Of a stretch of 64,000 bases of DNA, positions 16,891-26,163 are shown in pieces (the stretch's first letter is position 1; the number at the start of each line of letters is the position of its first letter). The DNA is taken from positions 1-64,000 of the forward strand of contig DDIU01000051.1 in assembly GCA_002338655.1 (NCBI GenBank). Reading direction: 5' to 3'. This DNA comes from Flammeovirgaceae bacterium UBA1842. Lineage in GTDB: Bacteria; Bacteroidota; Bacteroidia; Cytophagales; Cyclobacteriaceae. The notes under the pieces were generated by a model. The model worked only from the letters and a program-made list of their open reading frames with translations. It was not told where the DNA came from and did not search any database. The position numbers and the translations under genes are program-made.

Positions 16891-17328
16891 TTCTTTTTTC
16901 AACGATTCATAAAGTTCAAGGGCATCTTCGTCAGGATGTGCATCTGGCCCAGCAAATAAATCCAATGTTTCATTGAGAAAATCAACTGAAGAAGGGTTAT
17001 GCGCCAAATACTCCTTTAATGCAGCTATGAATTTATTTTCCCACATTTCCCTGTTCTTTAACAGATACCGTATTTCTGCTTTATAAATGAGCATCAAATT
17101 CTCTTCCTTCTCATCAGTACCCATGTTTTCAGCAGCAAATTCATCTCCCAATATTTTGGACAATTGTTTTAATGTAACCCATTCTTCATTGTCCAAAAGT
17201 CCATCACTCATTACCAATAAACATGATGGTAAGAGATGGGTAATATAAATAAATTGTTCCTTGTTAATATCCAGAAATCGAATTTGTGTGTATTCCTTAT
17301 ACAGGACGTCTATTTTTGAATTTGACAT
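16879..17328 (-). CDS. Conserved-looking acidic helical protein, unknown function
   Basis: I do not recognise this 149-residue protein. It is acidic, has no signal or membrane segment, and looks almost wholly helical, with Trp/Leu-rich stretches (LLPSCLLVMSDGLLDNEEW, LKNREMWENKFIAALKEYL). The segment LVMSDGLLDNEEWVTLKQL is loosely reminiscent of TerB-like domains, too weak to assign. It overlaps kmo tail-to-tail by 12 bases. ATG 17328 is the only sensible start. Confidence 0.65.
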   Translation of the reverse strand: MSNSKIDVLYKEYTQIRFLDINKEQFIYITHLLPSCLLVMSDGLLDNEEWVTLKQLSKILGDEFAAENMGTDEKEENLMLIYKAEIRYLLKNREMWENKFIAALKEYLAHNPSSVDFLNETLDLFAGPDAHPDEDALELYESLKKELSL

Positions 17329-17378
17329 AGATGAGAGTAGTTGGTTATATGCTAAAATAAATAATTTTTATTGATATT

Positions 17379-18842
17379 TCAGCTATTCATTAGCTGTTTG
17401 TATTGATTAAATCTGGCCAAAATTTCTTTTACATAATTTACTGGCTCATCGCCTCTACAATAGCCAGATTCAACAATTGGATCTGTAAAATACTCCTTTT
17501 GAGATTTTAATTTCAAGTATTTTTCGACATTACCATCCCATTTTGTGGGACTGGCCCCGTATTTTTCTGCCAAGTTCCTTGCATCTTCTACATGGCCGAT
17601 ACCAACATTGTAAGAGGCTAGGACAAATTTGATCCTTTCATCTTTATCCTTGATCGTTTTACCCCATAACTTATCCAAGTATTGAAGAAATGCTGCCCCT
17701 GCCAATATATTTTGTTCAGGATCATACAAATTTTTTGCACCAAACCTTCTTCCCGTTTCAGGGATCAACTGCATTAGCCCCTTAGCTCCTGCCCAGGATT
17801 TAGCCCTCGGATCAAACAACGACTCCTGATACATTTGTGAAGCCAGCAATCGCCAATCCCAACCAATCTTTTTAGCCGCATTTTTAATTTGATTGTCATA
17901 AATGGATATTTTCTCCCCGCTTATAGAGGCAAAGTCACTTTTGGCACGTAGTACTGACGCCCTGGGGCTTCGGAAGTACCGATTGAATATTACATTAAAA
18001 GTAGGTTGCTTTTTAACTTTCTTTATCCAAATATTAGTTTCTCTTAGCAGTTCTGGTGCATTCTTTCTTACGGCCCAAGCAATCTGTTGAGGAAAACTGA
18101 TAGGGGTGTTTACATCTATATTGGGAAAATAGGAGGCATTCACATAGGCCACTGTCTCGTCAGCTACTGTATAATCAATTTTACCTATAGCCACCTTTTT
18201 TATCAACCCTTCTGTTTCTACTGAGTCCGGTTCTTCCACTATTAAAATATCGCCACCAATTTCATGTGACAGGTTTACTAGCCGCTCAATATAAGACGAG
18301 CTTTTACGAACGTTAATTTGCTTCCCAATTAGTTCCACCTGGCTACGGATTAGTTGCTTATCCAATTGATCTTTTGTCATATCCTGCCAACCATTGGGCT
18401 TTCTTTGCACCAACATTTGCCGAGTGGTAAAATGGCTAATGGTAAAAGCCATTCTTGATTTACGCTCTTTGGTGACAGTTAGGGAATAAGCTACTATGTC
18501 CCCCTTCCCACTATTAAGCATTTCGAAAGCCTCATCTATACTTGTGGTTAATTTAATTTCAAGTCTTACTTTTAAATACTTCGATAATAATTGTAGCAGG
18601 TCATATTCATAACCCATTGGCTGACCTTTATAAATAAAATATCCCGTAGAGCTGTTGTCAACTATTGCGATTAAAGAACCTCGTTTTTTAATTTTTGCCA
18701 AATCAAAATCAACGGGGTTTGCATAAGATTTAGAGGAGGCATCAGGTCCTTCACTTTCGTTACCTGATCTTCTACATGATAATGATGATAATAGTAAAAG
18801 GGTAATAAGAAGGGTTAAGTACTTATTGTTCAAAGTCAACAT
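17379..18842 (-). CDS. mltF: Membrane-bound lytic murein transglycosylase, MltF type
   Basis: A 487-residue lipoprotein (lipobox LLSSLSC, Cys about 23). Residues about 50-290 form a solute-binding-protein-like domain (GSLIAIVDNSSTGYFIYKGQPMGYEYDL ... ), and about 320-470 an SLT lysozyme-like domain with catalytic Glu in QMYQESLFDPRAKS (about residue 338), GAKGLMQLIPETG and ASYNVGIGHVEDAR. This two-domain layout is that of MltF, which cuts peptidoglycan glycan strands and is regulated through the binding-protein domain. Stands alone. Confidence 0.93.
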   Translation of the reverse strand: MLTLNNKYLTLLITLLLLSSLSCRRSGNESEGPDASSKSYANPVDFDLAKIKKRGSLIAIVDNSSTGYFIYKGQPMGYEYDLLQLLSKYLKVRLEIKLTTSIDEAFEMLNSGKGDIVAYSLTVTKERKSRMAFTISHFTTRQMLVQRKPNGWQDMTKDQLDKQLIRSQVELIGKQINVRKSSSYIERLVNLSHEIGGDILIVEEPDSVETEGLIKKVAIGKIDYTVADETVAYVNASYFPNIDVNTPISFPQQIAWAVRKNAPELLRETNIWIKKVKKQPTFNVIFNRYFRSPRASVLRAKSDFASISGEKISIYDNQIKNAAKKIGWDWRLLASQMYQESLFDPRAKSWAGAKGLMQLIPETGRRFGAKNLYDPEQNILAGAAFLQYLDKLWGKTIKDKDERIKFVLASYNVGIGHVEDARNLAEKYGASPTKWDGNVEKYLKLKSQKEYFTDPIVESGYCRGDEPVNYVKEILARFNQYKQLMNS

Positions 18843-18912
18843 AGTTCTTCAAAATAATCATAATTTTGCTCTGATAAAAATACATGAACTCAAGGAAGGA
18901 AATTTTTAATTT

Positions 18913-19215
18913 ATGGTGCTATATAATGTAACAGTGGGTATTGATGCAAAAGCTGAGCTTGAATGGCTTGAATGGATGAAGGCAACGCATATTCCAGCGG
19001 TGATGAACACTGGTCAATTTATTGAAAATAAAATTTTTAAAGTTGTAAGTGAAGAAGAGGAAGAGACGGTATCCTATTCCATCCAATATTTCGCCAAGGA
19101 TGTAGATCATGTAGTAAAATACCTTAATGACTTTGCCCCACCACTTGTAGAAGAACACAGAACGAGGTACCAAAACAGACATGTAGCCTTTAGGACTTTA
19201 CTCGAAGAGGTTTAA
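18913..19215 (+). CDS. DUF4286 family protein
   Basis: A 100-residue cytoplasmic protein of the DUF4286 family, common in Bacteroidota and of unknown function. The N-terminus MVLYNVTVGID and the WLEWMKATHIPAVMNTGQF region are typical; the fold is probably a ferredoxin-like alpha/beta dimer. It converges with the GNAT gene, the two overlapping by four bases. ATG 18913 is the only good start. Confidence 0.85.
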   Translation: MVLYNVTVGIDAKAELEWLEWMKATHIPAVMNTGQFIENKIFKVVSEEEEETVSYSIQYFAKDVDHVVKYLNDFAPPLVEEHRTRYQNRHVAFRTLLEEV

Positions 19216-19685
19216 CTGACGATTGCCCGCATCTGCTCTATGGAAATACTGCAATTAATCCATTCACCGTCAAGGTGGGCACTGTAGTATTTTTTATAAA
19301 AATTAATCGCTTGTTCATTCCAGTCAAGCACTTGCCAAACCATGCCTGAGCAGTTTTCCTCCACCCCCTTTTTAATTGTTTGATCAAAAAGTAGCTTTCC
19401 TATTCCGCTCCCACGTTCACTTTCCGTAACAACGATATCTTCTAAATAGAGCCTTTTCCCCTTCCATGTAGAATACCGATAGTAGTATATAGAGGTGCCA
19501 ACTATTTTATCCTTGTCATTGACCGCTACATAAAAACCAAAGATAGGATTATCACCAAACCCATCCTGTACCATCATTTCCACGGTATTATCTACCTGAT
19601 CAGCTGCTTTTTCATAAGCCGCCAGTTCTTTGATTAATTTTAGCACCTGTGGTAAATCGGCTTTTATGCCTTCTCGTATGGTCAT
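19212..19685 (-). CDS. GNAT N-acetyltransferase, diamine acetyltransferase-like
   Basis: A 157-residue GNAT enzyme that uses acetyl-CoA. Motif A is EDIVVTESERGSGIGKLLFD, with the pyrophosphate-binding R-G-x-G-I-G, and the C-terminal VLDWNEQAINFYKKYYSA is characteristic. The ELAAYEKAADQV N-terminus and overall length resemble spermidine/spermine acetyltransferase-like proteins, but the substrate is not certain. The frame is open to 19748 through a palindrome, so I place the start at ATG 19685 (MTIREGIK) or the nearby 19691. Confidence 0.87.
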   Translation of the reverse strand: MTIREGIKADLPQVLKLIKELAAYEKAADQVDNTVEMMVQDGFGDNPIFGFYVAVNDKDKIVGTSIYYYRYSTWKGKRLYLEDIVVTESERGSGIGKLLFDQTIKKGVEENCSGMVWQVLDWNEQAINFYKKYYSAHLDGEWINCSISIEQMRAIVS

Positions 19686-19709
19686 GTTCATTAAAGCTGT
19701 TAATTGCCA

Positions 19710-19734
19710 GAATTCCGATCTACGATCGGAATTC
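19710..19734. repeat. REP-like palindrome
   Basis: Perfect inverted repeat of 11-base arms, GAATTCCGATC at 19710-19720 and its complement at 19724-19734, with loop TAC. It lies between the prolyl oligopeptidase stop and the GNAT start on the minus strand. No T-tract follows, so it looks more like a REP-type palindrome than a terminator. Confidence 0.6.
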
Positions 19735-19770
19735 CAACAATTTAACACCTTTTTAGCATTTTGCCACTGA

Positions 19771-21912
19771 TCAATTATTTTGTTTGGCCAATTGGGGTAT
19801 TATGCCCATGTTATACCAAGCAAAAGAATAAATATCGGCTTGCTCTTCTATTTTTTTGCTTATTGGAGTACCTGCCCCATGACCCGCGTCCGTTTCTATT
19901 CGAATCAACACTGGGTTATCACCTGACTGTTTCTCCTGCAAATTAGCAATGAACTTAAATGAATGAGCCGGTACTACCCTATCATCATGGTCTGCGGTAG
20001 TTACCATTGTAGCTGGATAAGCAACTCCTTCTTTTACATTATGAACTGGGGAGTAGCCATAGAGGTATTCAAACATTTCCTTTGAATCTTCTGCGGTACC
20101 GTAGTCATAAGCCCAGCCTGCCCCAGCTGTAAATTTGTTGTACCTGAGCATATCCATAACCCCTACTGCAGGGAAGGCTACTTTGGCCAAATCGGGTCGT
20201 TGGGTCATTGTTGCACCTACCAGCAATCCTCCGTTAGATCCTCCAGCTATCGCCAAGTAATCGCTTGATGTATACTTATTGTTAATCAAATACTCACCAG
20301 CTGCTATAAAATCATCAAATACATTTTGTTTTTGCATCTTTGTCCCAGCCTTATGCCATGCTTCACCATACTCTCCACCACCTCGTAAGTTTGGCTGAGC
20401 ATATATACCACCGTTTTCAAGCCATACAATTCTAGCAACACTGAAACTTGGTTTTAGGCTAACATTAAATCCCCCATATGCATATAAATAGGTTGGGTTC
20501 TTGCCATTAAGCTCCAATCCTTTTTTATAAGTAATAAACATAGGCACTTTTGTGCCATCCTTACTTTCATAAAAAACCTGCTCTGTTTTATAATCTTCAG
20601 GATTAAAATCAATTTTAGGCTGTTCATACAATTCAGACTCCCCAGATTTGATATCATAACTAAATATCGAAGAAGGATAAGTGAAGGAAGTGAATGAATA
20701 GTAAATAGTTTTATCATCTTCATTGCCACCAAAACCACTGGCAGTACCAATACCTGGCAATTTTACAGTTCGTTCTAGTTTCCCAGTACGGTCATATTGT
20801 TTTATTTCTGTCTTGGCATCTATCAAATAATTAGCGAAAATCTTACCCCCAGCAGTACCAGCACTAAGTACATTTTCTGTTTCAGAAATTACATCTTTCC
20901 ACATTTCTTGGGTTGGGTTTGAGGCATCTACATCAACTATCCTATTGTTCGGGGCTTCTAAATTGGTTTGAATCAGCAAGCGGGTACCTACATTATCAAT
21001 TACATAGCTGTTGTTGTCAAAGTTATTGACCACGGTCACTATTTTACTGTCCGGCTTGCTTAGGTCTTGGATATATAATTCATTACCACTTGTACTTTGT
21101 GCTGCAGTAATTACTAAAAACCGCTGATCTTCAGTAAGGTAGCCACGTACATATCTTCTTGGTAGTTCTTCTCCTCCAAAAATCAGCTTATCACTACTTT
21201 GGTCTGTACCAAGCTTGTGATAAAAAAGTTTATGATACTGGGTTTTCCCAGAAAGAACTGATCCAGACTTTGGTTTATCATAGCTGCTATAATAAAATCC
21301 TTCGTTGCCCTTCCATGCTATTCCGCTAAACTTTATGTCATACAATGTGTCCGCAATAATCTCCTTGGTTTCAGCGTTCATGACAATTGCCTTTCTCCAG
21401 TCAGAGCCGCTTTCAGATATTAAATAGGCGAATAAAGAACCATCTTTAGTAAAACTTGTCCCAGCCAGTGAGATGGTGCCATCTTCCTTAAACTTATTAG
21501 GGTCTAAAAACACTTCTGACTCACCATCCAAAGATTTTTTTCTGTAAAGCACATTTTGATTTTGCAATCCATCATTTTTATAATAATAGTAATAGTCACC
21601 TTTTTCAAATGGCGCATATAATCTCTCATAATTATAAAGCGATTCCAACCTATTTTTAATTTCATCTCTAAAAGGGATGTTTTTTAAGTAGGAATTTGTG
21701 ACCTTATTTTCAGCCTTAACCCATTGAGCTGTTTGCTCCGACCTATCGTCCTCAAGCCATCTATATGGGTCAGGGACTTCGGTTCCAAAATAAGTATCAA
21801 CAGTGTCAACTTTGGCCGTCACGGGGTAAATTAAGGAGTCAGCCTTCTCTTCTTTTGGTTTACAACCAATGATTACTACTAATAGAATCAATAGTGTCAG
21901 CATTTTTTTCAT
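19771..21912 (-). CDS. Prolyl oligopeptidase family serine peptidase (S9A), lipoprotein
   Basis: A 713-residue prolyl endopeptidase. The N-terminus has a lipobox (VVIIGC, Cys about 17), so it is likely anchored in the periplasm or outer membrane. A seven-bladed propeller fills about residues 90-430, and the alpha/beta hydrolase domain holds Ser in GGSNGGLL (about 558), Asp in ADHDDRVVPAHS (about 640) and His in DAGHGAG (about 674). The PYRWLEDDRSE segment is typical of the family. It cleaves peptides after proline, probably for nutrition or turnover. Confidence 0.95.
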   Translation of the reverse strand: MKKMLTLLILLVVIIGCKPKEEKADSLIYPVTAKVDTVDTYFGTEVPDPYRWLEDDRSEQTAQWVKAENKVTNSYLKNIPFRDEIKNRLESLYNYERLYAPFEKGDYYYYYKNDGLQNQNVLYRKKSLDGESEVFLDPNKFKEDGTISLAGTSFTKDGSLFAYLISESGSDWRKAIVMNAETKEIIADTLYDIKFSGIAWKGNEGFYYSSYDKPKSGSVLSGKTQYHKLFYHKLGTDQSSDKLIFGGEELPRRYVRGYLTEDQRFLVITAAQSTSGNELYIQDLSKPDSKIVTVVNNFDNNSYVIDNVGTRLLIQTNLEAPNNRIVDVDASNPTQEMWKDVISETENVLSAGTAGGKIFANYLIDAKTEIKQYDRTGKLERTVKLPGIGTASGFGGNEDDKTIYYSFTSFTYPSSIFSYDIKSGESELYEQPKIDFNPEDYKTEQVFYESKDGTKVPMFITYKKGLELNGKNPTYLYAYGGFNVSLKPSFSVARIVWLENGGIYAQPNLRGGGEYGEAWHKAGTKMQKQNVFDDFIAAGEYLINNKYTSSDYLAIAGGSNGGLLVGATMTQRPDLAKVAFPAVGVMDMLRYNKFTAGAGWAYDYGTAEDSKEMFEYLYGYSPVHNVKEGVAYPATMVTTADHDDRVVPAHSFKFIANLQEKQSGDNPVLIRIETDAGHGAGTPISKKIEEQADIYSFAWYNMGIIPQLAKQNN

Positions 21913-22002
21913 AGCATTCTAACTTTGGTAAATAATTAATTACCAAATCTAGCCCTGATTAGAATCAAAGTCTCCTGAAACTTGATGGGTGGCTATTAGG
22001 TA

Positions 22003-23277
22003 TCAGCTAATCATATCAAACCCAGTATAAGGAACTATCACTTCTGGCATTTTTATTCCATCGGGTGTCTGATTGTTTTCCAGTATAGAGGCTACTATCC
22101 TTGGTAAGGCTAAAGCACTACCATTTAATGTATGTAGCAAGTGCATCTTTTTATCCTCACCTCTATACCTAAGCTTTAATCTATTGGCTTGGAAAGTTTC
22201 AAAGTTACTTACTGAACTCACTTCCAGCCATTTCTGCTGTGCAGCAGAGAATACTTCCATATCAAAAGTCTGTGCGGCAGTAAATCCTAAGTCCCCACCA
22301 CAAAGGTTTAAAACCCTATACTGCAACCCCAACTTCTCCAATAGCCCTTGTACATACTCACACATTTCCTTTAAAGCTTTGTACGAATTGTCTGGATGAT
22401 GAATCTGCACTAGTTCAACTTTATCAAACTGATGTAAGCGGTTCAACCCTCGGACATGCGCCCCCCATGACCCAGCCTCTCTTCGGAAACAAGGTGTGAA
22501 TCCTACATGCTTAACAGGCAATTCTTTTGATTCTAGAATCACATCCCTATACATATTAGTAATAGGCACTTCTGCAGTTGGAATGAGAAAATAGTTTTCT
22601 TCAGTCACATGGTACATTTGTCCATCTTTGTCCGGCAACTGCCCGGTACCATATCCCGATTCCTCATTGATCATGATTGGTGGTTGTACTTCCACATACC
22701 CAGCTTTTATTGCCTCATCCAAAAAGAAATTGACCAATGCCCGCTGTAGCCTTGCACCTTTTCCTTTATAAAATGGAAAACCTGCCCCCGTAACTTTATT
22801 CCCTAAATCAAAATCTATTATGTCATATTTTTTGATCAAGTCCCAATGAGGTACCGCATCCGGAGCCAATTGGGGTGTTGATCCATGCTCATAAACAACT
22901 TCATTATCTTCTGAAGTTGCCCCATCAGGCACACTATCGTTTGGCGTATTCGGAATTTTATATAATATCTGCTTAAGTTCTTCTTCAATGGATACCAAAC
23001 TTTCGCTTAATACCTTGCTTTCAGCTTTAAGTGCGGCACTTCTGATTTTGATCTTTTCGGCCTCTTCCTTCTTCCCTTCCTTCATCAGTGCCCCAATCTG
23101 CTTCGAAATCTGATTGGATTCGGCCAATAATTCATCATTTTTAGATTGGGTCGACTTGCGATCATCATCTAACTGAATAATTTGATCAATCAATTCTTTG
23201 GCTTGAGCAAAGCGTCTTTTATTAAGGGATTTAACTATTCCCTCCCTATTATTTCTTAATTGGTTTAATTCGAGCAT
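22003..23277 (-). CDS. serS: Seryl-tRNA synthetase
   Basis: A 424-residue class II synthetase that charges tRNA-Ser. The N-terminal half is a long coiled-coil arm (about 30-100, rich in Lys/Glu) that holds the tRNA long variable arm. Catalytic motifs include PTAEVPITNMYRD, motif 2 in TPCFRREAGSWGAHVRGLNRLHQFDKVELV, and motif 3 in NGSALALPRIVASILEN. Start ATG 23277 (MLELNQLRNN) is standard. Confidence 0.97.
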   Translation of the reverse strand: MLELNQLRNNREGIVKSLNKRRFAQAKELIDQIIQLDDDRKSTQSKNDELLAESNQISKQIGALMKEGKKEEAEKIKIRSAALKAESKVLSESLVSIEEELKQILYKIPNTPNDSVPDGATSEDNEVVYEHGSTPQLAPDAVPHWDLIKKYDIIDFDLGNKVTGAGFPFYKGKGARLQRALVNFFLDEAIKAGYVEVQPPIMINEESGYGTGQLPDKDGQMYHVTEENYFLIPTAEVPITNMYRDVILESKELPVKHVGFTPCFRREAGSWGAHVRGLNRLHQFDKVELVQIHHPDNSYKALKEMCEYVQGLLEKLGLQYRVLNLCGGDLGFTAAQTFDMEVFSAAQQKWLEVSSVSNFETFQANRLKLRYRGEDKKMHLLHTLNGSALALPRIVASILENNQTPDGIKMPEVIVPYTGFDMIS

Positions 23278-23563
23278 CTTCTTTTATTAAAATCGTTGCA
23301 AAATAATGCATTTTTAAAGTAAATGACGAAGTATTGCTATTAAGAATGATTATTTACAATTAAAAATTTGGGGATTGCATTGGGTTAATCTATTATTGCA
23401 TTATCAAATATGAATTTATAGGCTTTAGAAGTCATCTCTGACCCAAAAGCCAATCAACCATCATTATTTATCAAGCGCAAGTCAAAAGAACAGGTGGATT
23501 CCAAAACACCGATATATTGATTTTAACAACCTAAAATATTTCAAAATCACATCTTAAGATTTT
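23278..23563 (+). other. 286-base leader between serS and rho
   Basis: The divergent region is AT-rich with no open frame of interest. It is long for this compact genome, so rho may have an extended untranslated leader; rho autoregulation through its leader is known in other bacteria. I see no clear hairpin, riboswitch or consensus promoter in it. Confidence 0.35.
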
Positions 23564-25243
23564 ATGTACACTATTGAAGAATTGAATGTCAGTCTTCTTT
23601 CTGAATTGAAAGAAATAGCAGAAGAATTAAGACTGAAAAATTACAAGAAGCTTCCAAAAGAAGAGCTGGTTTATAAAATCCTCGACCAGCAGGCAATTAT
23701 GCCAGAAAGCGAACTCCCGAAAAAGAAAACTGCTGAAGCTCCTAAAAAACTTGAGGCCAAGTCCCCAGAAAAACCAAGGAGTAAGCCCCCAAGAAGGGAA
23801 AATGTAACTCCTAAAAAAGAGGAGAGGACTGAAAAGAAAGACGAGAAGGAACTAAGTGCTGACGAATTGCTGGAATCTTTCAATCTGGAGATTGATAAAA
23901 CAACTGCTCCAAGCAGCGAGAAAAAAGATAAACCAACCCCAAAGGGAGACAAAAAAGAGGATTCTACAAAAGAACCCCGTCACAAGCCCAACCCAAGGCC
24001 CCGTCCAGAAGCATCGGACAAATCGGATGGAAATCGTGAAACTAAGCCTGAAAACCGTGAAAAACGCGATGGAAACAGGGATGATAACAAAGACCGAAAC
24101 AAGAAAAAAGAAAATAACATCAAAGATTTTGATGGCGTAATTGAGAATGAAGGTGTATTAGAGATAATGCAAGATGGGTATGGGTTTTTAAGATCTTCGG
24201 ATTACAACTATCTAGCCAGCCCTGATGATATTTATGTTTCACCTTCACAAATCAAACTATTTGGACTAAAGACGGGTGATACCATCCAGGGCCAAATTAG
24301 ACCACCAAAAGAAGGTGAAAAGTATTTCGCCTTACTAAGGGTAGGAACGGTTAATGGCAAGACAACTGAAGAAATCCGGGACCGTGTGCCTTTCGAATAC
24401 CTTACACCCTTATTCCCAGAAGAAAAATTAAAACTAAGCTCAAGAGCTGATAATTACTCTACAAGAATACTTGACCTTTTCTCCCCAATAGGTAAGGGTC
24501 AAAGAGGAATGATAGTAGCACAACCAAAAACAGGTAAAACTGTACTGTTGAAAAATGTGGCCAATGCTATTGCTGAAAACCACCCAGAATGCTATTTGAT
24601 CATTTTACTTATTGATGAGCGTCCTGAAGAAGTTACCGATATGGCAAGGAGTGTAAAAGCAGAAGTTGTTGCTTCTACTTTTGACGAACAAGCTGAACGC
24701 CATGTGAAAGTGGCAAGTATGGTGTTGGAGAAAGCCAAGCGAATGGTAGAGTGTGGTCATGATGTAGTTATACTCCTTGACTCAATCACAAGATTGGCAA
24801 GGGCATATAATACTGTCGTTCCGTCATCAGGTAAAATATTATCAGGTGGTGTTGATGCCAATGCATTGCATAAGCCTAAAAGGTTCTTCGGTGCAGCCAG
24901 AAATGTTGAAAATGGTGGTTCATTGACCATTATCGCAACGGCTTTGATAGACACTGGATCTAAAATGGATGAAGTGATCTTTGAAGAATTCAAAGGAACT
25001 GGAAATATGGAACTTCAATTGGATAGAAAACTCTCTAACAAGCGGGTTTATCCTTCTATTGATGTACCGGCATCTGGAACCAGACGTGAAGACCTACTTA
25101 TGTCTGAAGAGGAACTTCAACGTGTTTGGATACTCCGTAAGTATATGTCGGATATGAACTCGATTGAAGCAATGGAATTCTTGCTGTCCAAAATGAGAGG
25201 CACCAAGAATAATGAAGAGTTTCTCGTCTCGATGAATGGGTAA
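23564..25243 (+). CDS. rho: Transcription termination factor Rho
   Basis: A 559-residue RNA-dependent ATPase that ends transcription. Order of domains: Rho-N SAP-like domain (about 1-45, LNVSLLSELKEIAEELRLKNYKKLPKEELV), a Lys/Glu/Pro-rich disordered insertion (about 48-190), the cold-shock RNA-binding domain (about 195-265, EIMQDGYGFLRS), and the ATPase core with Walker A AQPKTGKTVLL (about 315-325) and DSITRLARAYN. The insertion makes it about 140 residues longer than E. coli Rho. Followed at once by a terminator. Confidence 0.97.
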   Translation: MYTIEELNVSLLSELKEIAEELRLKNYKKLPKEELVYKILDQQAIMPESELPKKKTAEAPKKLEAKSPEKPRSKPPRRENVTPKKEERTEKKDEKELSADELLESFNLEIDKTTAPSSEKKDKPTPKGDKKEDSTKEPRHKPNPRPRPEASDKSDGNRETKPENREKRDGNRDDNKDRNKKKENNIKDFDGVIENEGVLEIMQDGYGFLRSSDYNYLASPDDIYVSPSQIKLFGLKTGDTIQGQIRPPKEGEKYFALLRVGTVNGKTTEEIRDRVPFEYLTPLFPEEKLKLSSRADNYSTRILDLFSPIGKGQRGMIVAQPKTGKTVLLKNVANAIAENHPECYLIILLIDERPEEVTDMARSVKAEVVASTFDEQAERHVKVASMVLEKAKRMVECGHDVVILLDSITRLARAYNTVVPSSGKILSGGVDANALHKPKRFFGAARNVENGGSLTIIATALIDTGSKMDEVIFEEFKGTGNMELQLDRKLSNKRVYPSIDVPASGTRREDLLMSEEELQRVWILRKYMSDMNSIEAMEFLLSKMRGTKNNEEFLVSMNG

Positions 25244-25256
25244 TAGAAAAAGTTTG

Positions 25257-25284
25257 AAAAGCTGCTCTAGGGCAGCTTTTTTTT
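25257..25284 (+). terminator. Rho-independent terminator after rho
   Basis: Hairpin AAAAGCTGC / GCAGCTTTT (arms 25257-25265 and 25272-25280) followed by a T run to 25284. It lies six bases before the next start codon, so the permease gene downstream would need readthrough or its own promoter. Confidence 0.88.
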
Positions 25285-25290
25285 ATAACT

Positions 25291-26100
25291 ATGGTTTTTT
25301 ATTCACTTCTAGTATTGGCAGGATTAATAGGCGGCTTCCTCGCTGGCTTTACAGGTGTGGGAACAGGCTTTATTATGATCGTGGTGATTCCATTTGCATT
25401 AAAGCAAATGGGATTCCCTGATGAGGAAATTGTACGTTTCACAATTGCCAACACTATTTTTGCCACCATGTGTTCTTCACTGGTAAATAACATCGGCCTG
25501 ATAATAAAAAGAAATTTTTATATAAAGGAAACACTGCTCATTTCGGTAGCTTCAGCAATAAGCTCCTCTGTAATGCTTCTTATGATAGTAATGCAACCGG
25601 GATATACAACGGCAAAATACAATGTTATAATAATAGTATTACTTGCCTATATAATCTTCAGGACGATAAACAAACTCAGAAAGTCGTCCCCAATAAAAGA
25701 AAGGATCACAAACTTCAAATTAGTGACTTCTGGTTTAGGAGGTGGAATTGTGGCGGCCTTAACCGGCTTGGGTGGTGGTTCTATCATTATCCCAATCCTC
25801 AACCTTTGGATGAGAATAGATATAAAAAAGGCTAAATCAATCGCTTATGGTTCCATTTTCATTACGGCCCTCTTTATCACTTTCTTAAATATTATAAATG
25901 AGCCAAAAATTCCAGTTGATTACCCACACCTCGGATACCTCCTCCTACCAGTAGCACTGCCACTTTCAATAGGTGTAATCATTGCCTCACCCCTAGGATT
26001 AAAATTTGGTGAAAAAATCTCCTCTAGATATATATCCTATATATTTCTCTCCATTATTTCCATTGTTATGATCAGAAAGATATTTGAACTCTTTCCATAA
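25291..26100 (+). CDS. TSUP (TauE/SafE) family permease
   Basis: A 269-residue integral membrane protein with about eight helices in two related halves. Each half starts with the family's Gly-rich motif: GLIGGFLAGFTGVGTGFI (about 9-26) and GLGGGIVAALTGLGGGSIIIPIL (about 149-171). TSUP proteins export sulfite or sulfonates or move related anions; the substrate here cannot be read from sequence. The start ATG is seven bases past the rho terminator. Confidence 0.87.
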   Translation: MVFYSLLVLAGLIGGFLAGFTGVGTGFIMIVVIPFALKQMGFPDEEIVRFTIANTIFATMCSSLVNNIGLIIKRNFYIKETLLISVASAISSSVMLLMIVMQPGYTTAKYNVIIIVLLAYIIFRTINKLRKSSPIKERITNFKLVTSGLGGGIVAALTGLGGGSIIIPILNLWMRIDIKKAKSIAYGSIFITALFITFLNIINEPKIPVDYPHLGYLLLPVALPLSIGVIIASPLGLKFGEKISSRYISYIFLSIISIVMIRKIFELFP

Positions 26101-26163
26101 ACCTTTATCCGATCACTGATGTTGTCTTGAATTGTCGTTAACTTTGATTAAATTAATAAGATC

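Noticed and set aside
19686..19748. N-terminal extension of the GNAT protein through the palindrome
   Set aside because: The extra residues are encoded by the inverted repeat and do not resemble GNAT proteins.
23278..23563. T-box or other riboswitch between serS and rho
   Set aside because: No T-box consensus, no conserved stem-loops and no terminator found; T-boxes are also not expected in Bacteroidota.
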